From Mycolicibacterium septicum DSM 44393 (GTDB taxonomy: Bacteria; Actinomycetota; Actinomycetes; Mycobacteriales; Mycobacteriaceae): a DNA stretch of 38,384 nt. Under the pieces are notes generated by a model. The model was not told where the DNA came from, did not search any database, and was given only the letters and a program-made list of their open reading frames with translations. Location: contig NZ_HG322951.1 of NCBI RefSeq assembly GCF_000455325.1, positions 2,390,459 to 2,428,842 of the forward strand. Reading direction: 5' to 3'. The translations under genes were made by a program, and so were the position numbers. Below are positions 24,963 through 32,488 of the stretch, in pieces. Numbering within the stretch: the stretch's first letter is position 1; each line of letters opens with the position of its first letter.

Positions 24963-25583
24963 TCAACGGTCCTTATCGATGTAACTACTGATGACGTCGG
25001 CGAGTATCGCTCTGTCGCTGGCGGTATCGACGGGTCGGGCCATGATCAGCTGGGTCGCGACCAGTCCGCGAAGGTTGCTCAGCAGAAGGTTGCCAAGGGC
25101 GACGCTCTGCGTGGCATCGAGGTCCGCGGCGACCGCACTACCCAACGCCGCAAACGTCTTTGCAAGACGATTCAGATGCTTGGCGGCCGCGGTTCCCCGC
25201 GTGGCGCGGGTTCCGATCAGAATCTCGATCGCAGCCCGTGACGTAGCGCTTGACATCGCCTCCCATGCCGCATTCACCACCTGATCCAGCCGTTGTCTGG
25301 TGTCGGTCTCCGCGGCGGGCGGCGCAAGCGCCCGGAGCGTGGCCAACAGGTCGGCGAAGCCCTGGTCGACGACGGCCATCAGCAGGCCATCGCGATCACC
25401 GAAATGGTACTGGATGACACCCCAGGTCATTCCGGCCCGCTCGGCGATGTGTTTGGCGCTAGCAGCAGCAAACCCTTCCTCCAGCACGCATCGCACGGTC
25501 TCATCTATGGCCAGGGCACGGGTGCGCTCAGCACGTGCCTGGTTGCCATGCGCGGGTCGGCGTGGAGCAGTTCGGGGAGCCAT
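24963..25583 (-). CDS. TetR-family regulator
   Basis: A 206-residue TetR regulator. The N-terminal DNA-binding domain has EEGFAAASAKHIAERAGMTWGVIQYHFGDRDGLLMAV (helix-turn-helix about residues 33-65), followed by a helical ligand domain. Start ATG 25583 (MAPRTAPRRP) is supported by homology with the fragment at 24588; the longer frame to 25856 runs antisense to the next gene and is rejected. It is divergent from the DapB-like gene at 25718 with a 134-bp gap containing two AAAACATTGA repeats, so it probably controls itself and the 25718-28812 operon. Confidence 0.85.
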   Translation of the reverse strand: MAPRTAPRRPAHGNQARAERTRALAIDETVRCVLEEGFAAASAKHIAERAGMTWGVIQYHFGDRDGLLMAVVDQGFADLLATLRALAPPAAETDTRQRLDQVVNAAWEAMSSATSRAAIEILIGTRATRGTAAAKHLNRLAKTFAALGSAVAADLDATQSVALGNLLLSNLRGLVATQLIMARPVDTASDRAILADVISSYIDKDR

Positions 25584-25618
25584 ACCGTTAAGGGGACCAC
25601 ACCGGCCGCGGCCCAGAG

Positions 25619-25642
25619 AAAACATTGACACCAAAACATTGA
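25619..25642. promoter_or_regulatory. Direct repeat AAAACATTGA x2, putative TetR operator
   Basis: AAAACATTGA occurs at 25619-25628 and 25633-25642, 14 bp apart, in the space between the divergent TetR and DapB-like genes. Position suits an operator; binding by this TetR is inferred. Confidence 0.45.
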
Positions 25643-25717
25643 TAGCTTTATGGTTCTGACACTGGTGGTCGGCGCCGCAGCGTCGGTCGGCTTCGGCGTC
25701 GATGCGAAGGAGAAACC

Positions 25718-26845
25718 GTGGGCGATCCCCTGGCAAACGGCAAGCGGTACAAGGTGATCCTGTGGGCCACCGGCACCATCGGACGGTTCGCCATCCGCAC
25801 AATCCTTGACCGGCCCAATCTGGAATTGGCCGGAGTGTGGGTGCATTCGGAATCAAAGGACGGCCAGGACGCCGGCACGTTGGCTGGTCTGGACGCGATT
25901 GGCATCGCCGCCACCCGCGACGCCGAGGCGCTGTTGGCGTCTGACGCCGATTGTGTGATGTACGTGGGGCCCGGCACGTCGCGGCCCAAAGAGGCCCGCG
26001 ACGATTTCTGCCGGATCCTGCGGGCGGGCAAGAACCTGGTCACTACGTCGATTCCGGGCTTGGTCTACGAGCGTGGCTCGCTATCGGCCCGCTACACGGG
26101 CCCGCTGCGCGAAGCCGCGCTTGCCGGAGGAAGTTCGTTGTTCTCCTCGGGCGTGGAGCCAGGATTCGGCTGTGACCTACTGCCGATCGCGCTGACGACG
26201 ATGTCACACACCGTGTACTCCATCCGGGGTCTCGAGATCACCAACTATTCGGAGTATCCAGTCGCCTTCGATGTGCGCGACACCTTTGGGTTCGGCATGC
26301 CGCTGGATTATCAAGGGGGACTTCGCACTCCGGGCGCGTTGAGGTTCGGGTGGGGCGCAGCGGTGACCATGGTGGCCGACGCCATGGGCGTCACGCTCGA
26401 CGAGATCCGGGAATCGTGTGAGTTTGCACCGGCGACACGACGCATCGATGCGGCGTCCGGGGTCGTCGAGGAGGGCAAAGTCGGAGCGGTGTGGACGCGC
26501 TGCATCGGCGTCGTCGACGGCGTGGAAGCGATCACCATCGAGCACATCGACCGGATGGCCGACGACTTCGCGCCGGACTGGCCCAAAGGTCGTGACGGCG
26601 GCACCGACGGCATCTGGCGGGTCATCATCGACGGCGAACCCAGCTTCGACGCCGAGTTCCAGGTCGGGTTTCGGCCCGGCGAAAACACCAGTAACCAAGG
26701 GCTGTTAGCGACGGGAATGCGGGCGCTCAACGCGATCCCGTGGGTGTGTGAGGCCGAACCTGGCATCGTCGACGCCCTACACCTTCCACTTACCCCAGCG
26801 GTGGGCGGCATGCGACCGCACCGCGACGGCATTCGCGCCTTCTGA
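25718..26845 (+). CDS. DapB-like NAD(P)-dependent oxidoreductase, paralogue 1
   Basis: A 375-residue protein of the dihydrodipicolinate-reductase-like (amine dehydrogenase-like) group. GTG 25718 is preceded by AAGGAGA. The N-terminal Rossmann fold has VILWATGTIGRFAIRTI with PNLELAGVWV, then DADCVMYVGP and AGKNLVTTS. The central stretch GVEPGFGCDLLPIAL is shared by the four paralogues. True DapB has an HHxxKxDAPSGT motif, which is absent, so lysine synthesis is not its job. The nearest studied relative I can name is 2,4-diaminopentanoate dehydrogenase; the substrate here is unknown. It is first in an operon with the SDR (19-bp gap) and paralogue 2 (13-bp gap), and very close in sequence to the 29979 product. 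Confidence 0.82.
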   Translation: MGDPLANGKRYKVILWATGTIGRFAIRTILDRPNLELAGVWVHSESKDGQDAGTLAGLDAIGIAATRDAEALLASDADCVMYVGPGTSRPKEARDDFCRILRAGKNLVTTSIPGLVYERGSLSARYTGPLREAALAGGSSLFSSGVEPGFGCDLLPIALTTMSHTVYSIRGLEITNYSEYPVAFDVRDTFGFGMPLDYQGGLRTPGALRFGWGAAVTMVADAMGVTLDEIRESCEFAPATRRIDAASGVVEEGKVGAVWTRCIGVVDGVEAITIEHIDRMADDFAPDWPKGRDGGTDGIWRVIIDGEPSFDAEFQVGFRPGENTSNQGLLATGMRALNAIPWVCEAEPGIVDALHLPLTPAVGGMRPHRDGIRAF

Positions 26846-26864
26846 GCAGAGAAGAGAGACACCG

Positions 26865-27728
26865 ATGGGTTCACTTGACGGAAAGATTGCGATCGTCACC
26901 GGCACCAGCCGCGGCGTCGGGGTCGGCATCGCCCACGAACTGTTGCGAGCGGGCGCCACCGTCGTCGGCTGCTCGCGCAAGCCGCTCGACACCATCCCCG
27001 GTACCGACGAACATCCAGATTGGGCGGACCGCTCGGCGCAGCTGGTGTGCGACCAGGGCGACCACCAGGCGATCGATGCCATGGTGCAACAGGTGGCTGA
27101 CACCTACGGCCGCATCGACATCCTGGTCAACAACGCCGGCGGCACAGTACCCGCGCCACACGCAGAAGACATTCCCGAACTCGTGCAGAAGATCCAGGGC
27201 GCGCCGCGCAGCGACGACGACTACGAACGCACTGTGCTGTTCCACGCGTTCGCCATCCAGATGAACCTCACCAGCCCGCTGTGGTTCGCCATCAGGGTCT
27301 ATCGGCAGATGCGGCGCCAAGACGGCACCGGTTGCATCATCAACATCTCCAGCGGCGCCTCGCACCCGGCCGGCTCGCCGACGTTGGTGTCCTATGGCGC
27401 GGCCAAGTCCGGCCTCAACCACCTGACCCGGTCACTGGCCGAGGAATGGGGACCACACGCGCGCGTCAACGCGATCGCTCTTGGGCCACACATCACCGAG
27501 AACTTCCGCTCGTTCGTGCTGCCCAACGACGATCCCACCGGCGCCAACTACTTCGCCAGAATCCCGCTGCAGCGAGGAGGCGAGCCTGAGGAGGTCGGGC
27601 GCACCTGTGTGTTCCTCGCCGGTGGCGGAGCCGACTTCATCAACGGCACCACCATCGAGATCGACGGCGGCATGATGCCCGGCGTGCTCTACGAAGCCGG
27701 TCTGAAGACGATCACCGACCTGCTCTGA
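26865..27728 (+). CDS. Short-chain dehydrogenase/reductase
   Basis: A 287-residue classical SDR. The cofactor motif is TGTSRGVGVGIA (about 12-23), the structural motif LVNNAGG, the catalytic serine in INISSGAS, and the YxxxK pair in SYGAAKSGL; IDGGMMPG ends the fold. A longer-than-usual insert (about 95-125, VQKIQGAPRSDDDYERTV) may shape the substrate pocket. Start ATG 26865 (MGSLDGK) follows GAGAGAC; an upstream in-frame start inside the previous gene is rejected. Between two DapB-like genes in one operon, it would oxidise or reduce an alcohol/ketone intermediate. Confidence 0.88.
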   Translation: MGSLDGKIAIVTGTSRGVGVGIAHELLRAGATVVGCSRKPLDTIPGTDEHPDWADRSAQLVCDQGDHQAIDAMVQQVADTYGRIDILVNNAGGTVPAPHAEDIPELVQKIQGAPRSDDDYERTVLFHAFAIQMNLTSPLWFAIRVYRQMRRQDGTGCIINISSGASHPAGSPTLVSYGAAKSGLNHLTRSLAEEWGPHARVNAIALGPHITENFRSFVLPNDDPTGANYFARIPLQRGGEPEEVGRTCVFLAGGGADFINGTTIEIDGGMMPGVLYEAGLKTITDLL

Positions 27729-27741
27729 AGGGACGATTCTG

Positions 27742-28812
27742 ATGAAACGCAAAGTGATTCAATTCTCCACCGGCAACGTCGGCGAGCATGCACTGCGCGC
27801 GCTGATCGGCCGGCCCGATCTCGAACTGGTCGGCGTGCACGCCAACGGAACCGACAAGGTCGGCCGCGACGCCGCCGAACTGTGCGGGCTGACCGCACCG
27901 ACCGGCATCACCGCGACCGACGATCTCGACGCGCTACTGGCGCTGCACGCGGACTGCGTCGTCTACACCTCACAAGCCGAAACCCGCCCCACCGAGGCCA
28001 TCGATGAGCTCAGCCGGTTCCTGAACGCTGGCGTCAACGTGGTGGGCACGTCGCTGGTTTGGATGGTCGCCCCCCAGCATGCCGACGCCTGGTTGCGCGA
28101 GCCGCTGGAGCAGGCCTGCAAGCAGGGCGGCTCCACGTTGTACGTCAACGGCATCGACCCTGGCTTCTCCGGCGACACGCTGGTGCATGCGGCCCTGAGC
28201 CTGTCCACGCGGGCCACCGCGGTGACCGTGCAGGAGATCTGCGACTACGGCAGCTACGACGACGCCGAATTCACCGGCGTCAGTTTCGGATTCGGCACGA
28301 CACCGGACCACACGCCGATCTTGTTCGCGCCCGGCGTCTTGACGTCGCTGTGGGGCGGACAGGTGCGCACCCTCGCCGACAACCTCGGCATCAAACTCGA
28401 CGAGGTGCGCGAGCGCCACGAAAAGTGGGTCACCGAGCGACGCATCGAATGCACGATGATGACGGTCGAACCCGGCCAGGTCGCCGCGGTGCGGTTCGGC
28501 GTCGAGGGCGTAGCCAATGGCGACGTCGTGATCACCATGGAACACGTCAACCGGCTCACCGATGCCGCCGCGCCGGACTGGGCCTTCCCGCCCGACGGGC
28601 GGCCTGGCGTGCACCGCGTCGTCGTGGACGGCGATCCCGGGGTCGAGATCAACACCCACGTCGGGATAGGCATCGACCACAACCAGGGGGGCGTCACCGG
28701 CACAGCAGCGCGTGCGGTCAACGCCATCAGTGCGGTCTGCGCGGCTCCGGCAGGCATCCTCGCCGCACACGATTTACGGCCAACCGATCACCTACGCGGC
28801 ACCATGTGGTGA
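27742..28812 (+). CDS. DapB-like NAD(P)-dependent oxidoreductase, paralogue 2
   Basis: A 356-residue member of the same group: VIQFSTGNVGEHALRAL (Rossmann), PDLELVGVHA, CGLTAPTGI, NVVGTSLVWM, NGIDPGFSGDTL, and a conserved end ARAVNAISAVCAAPAGI. It is more distant from paralogues 1 and 3 than those are from each other. ATG 27742 has AAGGGACG upstream. Last gene of the operon; its 3' end overlaps the convergent VOC gene by 25 bp (28788-28812). Reaction not known. Confidence 0.82.
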   Translation: MKRKVIQFSTGNVGEHALRALIGRPDLELVGVHANGTDKVGRDAAELCGLTAPTGITATDDLDALLALHADCVVYTSQAETRPTEAIDELSRFLNAGVNVVGTSLVWMVAPQHADAWLREPLEQACKQGGSTLYVNGIDPGFSGDTLVHAALSLSTRATAVTVQEICDYGSYDDAEFTGVSFGFGTTPDHTPILFAPGVLTSLWGGQVRTLADNLGIKLDEVRERHEKWVTERRIECTMMTVEPGQVAAVRFGVEGVANGDVVITMEHVNRLTDAAAPDWAFPPDGRPGVHRVVVDGDPGVEINTHVGIGIDHNQGGVTGTAARAVNAISAVCAAPAGILAAHDLRPTDHLRGTMW

Positions 28813-29234
28813 CGCCAGTTGCAGGGTAAGTCGGTGGCCAGCAACGTCATTGGCAGGCCCAGTACCGTCATCTCCGATTCGTCGAGTGCGAAGCCGTCAC
28901 CGTCTCGATGCTGGCGGAACCCGGTGACCGCCCCATACCGGGCGGCCACCTGCTCAGCGGCAGCCATGTCGGCGACCCGGATCGCGACCGAGTAGACGCC
29001 GTCGCCGCGGGAGGCGAGAAACTCGGCCACCGCGCTGCTGCGTCCCGCCTCGGTGTCCAGCGGGCTGATCAGCTCCACCCCTCCGGTCCAATCCACCCTC
29101 ACCTGCAAACCGACGTCTCCCAATTCGACGGCGGTGAAGGTGAATCCGACTTCGGAAAAGAACGCAGTGGCCGCCTCGAACCGCTCGCGGTCAACGGCAT
29201 AGATCACGTGATGCATTCTCGGCGATGCGGTCAC
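28788..29234 (-). CDS. VOC-superfamily (glyoxalase/epimerase-like) protein
   Basis: A 148-residue protein with the vicinal oxygen chelate fold: MHHVIYAVDRERFEAATAFF (first module, metal-binding His) and GVYSVAIRVADMAAAEQVAA (second module), with VELISPLD. Such proteins include methylmalonyl-CoA epimerases, glyoxalases and extradiol dioxygenases. The second module has no His at the usual position (YSVAIRV), so metal-dependent catalysis is uncertain. It lies 35 bp downstream of the TetR gene on the same strand and is probably cotranscribed. Confidence 0.75.
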   Translation of the reverse strand: MTASPRMHHVIYAVDRERFEAATAFFSEVGFTFTAVELGDVGLQVRVDWTGGVELISPLDTEAGRSSAVAEFLASRGDGVYSVAIRVADMAAAEQVAARYGAVTGFRQHRDGDGFALDESEMTVLGLPMTLLATDLPCNWRHHMVPRR

Positions 29235-29269
29235 ATCGGCCTTTCCGACGGTGCAAAGGTGGACATCTT

Positions 29270-29842
29270 TCAGACCCCGACGATGCTCTGGATAGCCTGG
29301 CCGTAAACCGCGACGACCGCGGCGGGATCGTCATCGCGCAACGCTTCATCGGACATGCTCAGCGACTGCAGCAGCCCACCGACCTGGGCGGCCATCAACC
29401 TTGCACGCAGCACCGGATCCGGCCCGGGCAGCCGCTCCCTCAGCAGCTCGATGAACGACGAGTCCACGATCTCGTAGAGCCGCGCCCGCACCGCCGGGCT
29501 GTCGGACGCCCGCACCAACGTGGTATGCACCCGCAGCATCTTTCCCGACGCGCGACTGAGCACGAAATCCACCAGCCGGGTACCGAGCGTATCCAACGGG
29601 CCGGCCAACACGTCGTCCCAAAACCCTCGCACCGGGAGCGTTTCGAGGAATAACTCCTCCTTCGATCCAAAGTGGCGGATCACCAACGCCGGGTCGACGC
29701 CGACGTCCGCGGCGATCGCGCGCACCGAGGTCGAGGCGTAACCGTCGCGCCAGAACCGTCGGGCCGCGCAGCGCTTGATCGCTTCGGCGGTCGTCATGGA
29801 CCGACCGCGTCGAGGCGCCGACTTTGTGGCTGCCTGCGCCAT
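29270..29842 (-). CDS. TetR-family regulator next to tandem palindromes
   Basis: A 190-residue TetR regulator with N-terminal helix-turn-helix (ARRFWRDGYASTSVRAIAAD, then VDPALVIRHFGSKEELF) and a C-terminal helical domain (LRARLMAAQVGGLLQSLSMS) of the TetR_C_17-like kind. Start ATG 29842 (MAQAATKS) is fixed by AAGGAGG 7 nt upstream. It is divergent from the DapB-like gene at 29979, and the gap contains two perfect GTCAAC-N3-GTTGAC palindromes. It is therefore a likely local repressor of itself, the VOC gene and the 29979 gene, released by a pathway ligand. Confidence 0.87.
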   Translation of the reverse strand: MAQAATKSAPRRGRSMTTAEAIKRCAARRFWRDGYASTSVRAIAADVGVDPALVIRHFGSKEELFLETLPVRGFWDDVLAGPLDTLGTRLVDFVLSRASGKMLRVHTTLVRASDSPAVRARLYEIVDSSFIELLRERLPGPDPVLRARLMAAQVGGLLQSLSMSDEALRDDDPAAVVAVYGQAIQSIVGV

Positions 29843-29899
29843 CGTGGTCCTCCTTGGGACTCGAAGTGAATGCCCATCCTGCCCTCGGCTCCCCATCTG

Positions 29900-29938
29900 G
29901 TCAACACTGTTGACGGGTACGGGGTCAACGGTGTTGAC
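29900..29938. promoter_or_regulatory. Tandem palindromic operator GTCAAC-N3-GTTGAC x2
   Basis: GTCAACACTGTTGAC at 29900-29914 and GTCAACGGTGTTGAC at 29924-29938 are perfect inverted repeats with centres 24 bp apart. They lie 58 bp from the TetR start and 41 bp from the DapB-like start, ideal for repression of both promoters. Confidence 0.75.
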
Positions 29939-29978
29939 TTGGTGGAGTCACCAGCATCGAGGCAGGAGTTGTTGCACC

Positions 29979-31109
29979 ATGACCAACCCGTTGGACAACA
30001 TCGATAGGACCTACAAAGTCGTAGTATGGGCGACCGGCCGGGTCGGTAAGCTGGCCATTCGCTCGGTTGCCGGCCGCCCGAATCTGGAACTCGTTGGAGT
30101 GTGGGTCCATTCGGAATCCAAGGACGGTCAGGACGCCGGCACGCTCGCCGGGATCGACCCCCTCGGCGTCGCCGCGACTCGTGATAAAGACGCGATTCTG
30201 TCCGGTGACGCCGACTGCATCATCTACACCGGGCCGGCGACCAACCGTCCACGTGAGGCGTTCGAGGATTTCTGCAGGATCCTACGGGCGGGTAAGAATA
30301 TCGTGACGACGTCGGTGCCGGGGATGGTCTACCCGCGTGGCTCGTTGAAGCCCTCGACGCTGCAGCGGATCGTCGATGCCGCTCACGAAGGCGGTAGCTC
30401 CATTTACTCCACGGGCATCGAGCCTGGCTTCGGATGTGATCTTTTCGCGGTGGCGCTGTCGTCGATGTCGAACCGGGTGTATTCGGTTCGCGGCTTGGAG
30501 ATCACCGACTACTCCCGCGACAGCACGATCTACGAGATGCGCGAGCTGTTCGGCTTCGGTCAACCGCTGGACTATCAGGGCGGCGTGATGATCCCAGGCG
30601 TCATCAAATTCGGTTGGGGTGCGGCGGTGACGATGGTCGCCGACGCGTTCGGGGTGCAGCTCGACGAAATCCGTGAGGACTGCAAGTTCGCGCCTGCGCC
30701 GCGCCGACTCGAGACGCTCTCCGGGGTCATCGAGGAAGGCACCGTGGGCGCCGTCTGGTTCCGCTGCATCGGCGTGGTGGACGGCCATGAAGCCATCACC
30801 ATCGAGCATGTCGACCGGATGGCCGACGATATCGCCCCGGACTGGCCGAAGAGCCGCGCCGGCGGAATTGACGGAGTGTGGCGCGTCATCATCGAGGGCG
30901 AGCCGAGCTTCGATGCCGAATTCGAGGTCGGATTCCACGACGACGAGGACTCCACAGATCACGGCTTACTCGCGACTGGCATGCGGGCCATCAACGCCAT
31001 CCCGTGGGTATGCGCTGCCGAACCCGGCCTTGTCGATGCATTGCGCATCCCGCTGACCCCTGCGATCGGGTCGCTGCGTCCGAAAGAAGAAGGCATCCGG
31101 GCAATCTGA
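29979..31109 (+). CDS. DapB-like NAD(P)-dependent oxidoreductase, paralogue 3
   Basis: A 376-residue protein nearly collinear with paralogue 1 (25718). Both share SESKDGQDAGTLAG, DFCRILRAGKN, EPGFGCDL, GFG-PLDYQGG, FGWGAAVTMVADA and a long matching C-terminus. The Rossmann motif is VVVWATGRVGKLAIRSV. ATG 29979 follows GGAG by 10 nt; the frame extending back to 29775 crosses the operator and the divergent TetR gene and is rejected. Duplication with paralogue 1 under separate TetR control suggests related substrates or inducers. Confidence 0.83.
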   Translation: MTNPLDNIDRTYKVVVWATGRVGKLAIRSVAGRPNLELVGVWVHSESKDGQDAGTLAGIDPLGVAATRDKDAILSGDADCIIYTGPATNRPREAFEDFCRILRAGKNIVTTSVPGMVYPRGSLKPSTLQRIVDAAHEGGSSIYSTGIEPGFGCDLFAVALSSMSNRVYSVRGLEITDYSRDSTIYEMRELFGFGQPLDYQGGVMIPGVIKFGWGAAVTMVADAFGVQLDEIREDCKFAPAPRRLETLSGVIEEGTVGAVWFRCIGVVDGHEAITIEHVDRMADDIAPDWPKSRAGGIDGVWRVIIEGEPSFDAEFEVGFHDDEDSTDHGLLATGMRAINAIPWVCAAEPGLVDALRIPLTPAIGSLRPKEEGIRAI

Positions 31110-31264
31110 CTGCATCGCATGTCTTCAGCACACGTCGATCCATTCCCGAAAGCCAGTTGCTTCGGCGATCGACAGGAGGCCGGCTGCACCAAGCCCGCGG
31201 TGCAGTCGGCCTCGCTCGTGGAAGTACCTAGCAGGTCAATTCACCACTCGAACAGGGATCGACA

Positions 31265-32485
31265 ATGACAATTGACACCGGACCGCGGACACGGCCAGAT
31301 GTCGACCTGACCGACGGCACGTTCTACGCAGACAGCAGCACTCGCGATGCGTACCGGTGGATGCGGACCAACGAGCCCGTCTTTCGCGACCGCAACGGGC
31401 TGGCCGCGGCGGCGACCTATCAAGCAGTCCTCGACGCCGAGCGCAACCCCGAGTTGTTCTCGTCCACCGGCGGCATCCGGCCCGACCAGCCCGGGATGCC
31501 GTACATGATCGACATGGACGATCCCGCCCATCTGTTGCGGCGCAAGTTGGTCAACGCCGGCTTCACCCGCAAACGGGTGATGGGCAAGGTGCCCTCGATT
31601 GAGCGGCTGTGCGACACGCTGATCGACGCCGTGTGCGAACGCGGGGAATGCGACTTCGTCCGCGACATCGCCGCACCACTGCCGATGGCGGTCATCGGCG
31701 ACATGCTGGGCGTGCTGCCCAACGAGCGCGCGAAGCTGCTGCAATGGTCTGACGAGCTGGTGTGCGGGCTGAGCTCCCACCTCGACGAACAGACCGTCCA
31801 GAATCTGATGGACACCCACGCCGCCTACACCGCGTTCACGATGGACGCCATCGCCAAGCGCCGCGCCGAGCCCACCGACGACCTGTTCTCCGTGCTCGTC
31901 AACGCAGAGGTCGAGGGCGAGCGAATGAGTGACGACGAGATCGTCATGGAGACGTTGCTGCTCCTGATCGGCGGCGACGAGACGACCCGACACACCCTCT
32001 CAGGCGGCACTGAACAGCTGCTACGCCGCCGCGACCAGTGGGAACGCCTGGTCGCCGACCCAGAGCTGGCGCCCGGTGCTATCGAGGAGATGTTGCGCTG
32101 GACGTCGCCGGTGAAGAACATGTGCCGCACGCTCACCGCCGACACCACGTTCCACGGGACCGAGATGCGCGAGGGCGAGAAGATCATGCTGATGTTCGAG
32201 TCGGCTAACTTCGACGAGACGGTGTTCGGCGACCCGGACAACTTCCGGATCGACCGTAATCCGAACAGCCACATCGCCTTCGGCTTCGGTACGCACTTTT
32301 GTCTGGGTAACCAACTCGCGCGACTCGAACTCAAACTCATGCTCACCCGGATATGGAAGCGGCTTCCGGGCTTGCGGCTGGCCGACGAATCGGCGCTGCC
32401 GCTGCGCGCGGCGAACTTCGTCAGTGGCTTGGAATCGATGCCGGTCGTATTCACACCCAGTGAACCCGTCGGCGCAGGTGAGTGA
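31265..32485 (+). CDS. cyp142: Cytochrome P450, CYP142 family
   Basis: A 406-residue P450 that matches CYP142 over its length as I recall it: AYRWMRTNEPVFRDRNGLAA, GGIRPDQPGMPYMIDMDDPA, HLLRRKLVNAGFTRKRV and NFVSGLESMPVVFTPS. The I-helix oxygen-activation motif is GGDETT (236-241), the K-helix ExxR is E275/R278, and the heme-thiolate loop FGFGTHFCLG has Cys346. CYP142 enzymes hydroxylate the terminal side-chain methyl of cholesterol/cholestenone, starting side-chain degradation. No ferredoxin gene is next to it. In M. tuberculosis cyp142 lies near the igr operon; here it sits between two DapB-like genes, 155 bp after one and 3 bp before the other. Probably cotranscribed with 32489 and 33640. 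Confidence 0.9.
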   Translation: MTIDTGPRTRPDVDLTDGTFYADSSTRDAYRWMRTNEPVFRDRNGLAAAATYQAVLDAERNPELFSSTGGIRPDQPGMPYMIDMDDPAHLLRRKLVNAGFTRKRVMGKVPSIERLCDTLIDAVCERGECDFVRDIAAPLPMAVIGDMLGVLPNERAKLLQWSDELVCGLSSHLDEQTVQNLMDTHAAYTAFTMDAIAKRRAEPTDDLFSVLVNAEVEGERMSDDEIVMETLLLLIGGDETTRHTLSGGTEQLLRRRDQWERLVADPELAPGAIEEMLRWTSPVKNMCRTLTADTTFHGTEMREGEKIMLMFESANFDETVFGDPDNFRIDRNPNSHIAFGFGTHFCLGNQLARLELKLMLTRIWKRLPGLRLADESALPLRAANFVSGLESMPVVFTPSEPVGAGE

Positions 32486-32488
32486 TTC

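Noticed and set aside
25584..25856. N-terminal extension of the TetR at 24963
   Set aside because: Cys/Arg-rich, antisense to the 25718 gene, and absent from the homologous fragment at 24588.
29775..29978. Upstream extension of the DapB-like gene at 29979
   Set aside because: Runs through the operator palindromes and the divergent TetR start; ATG 29979 has a ribosome site and matches the paralogue's start.
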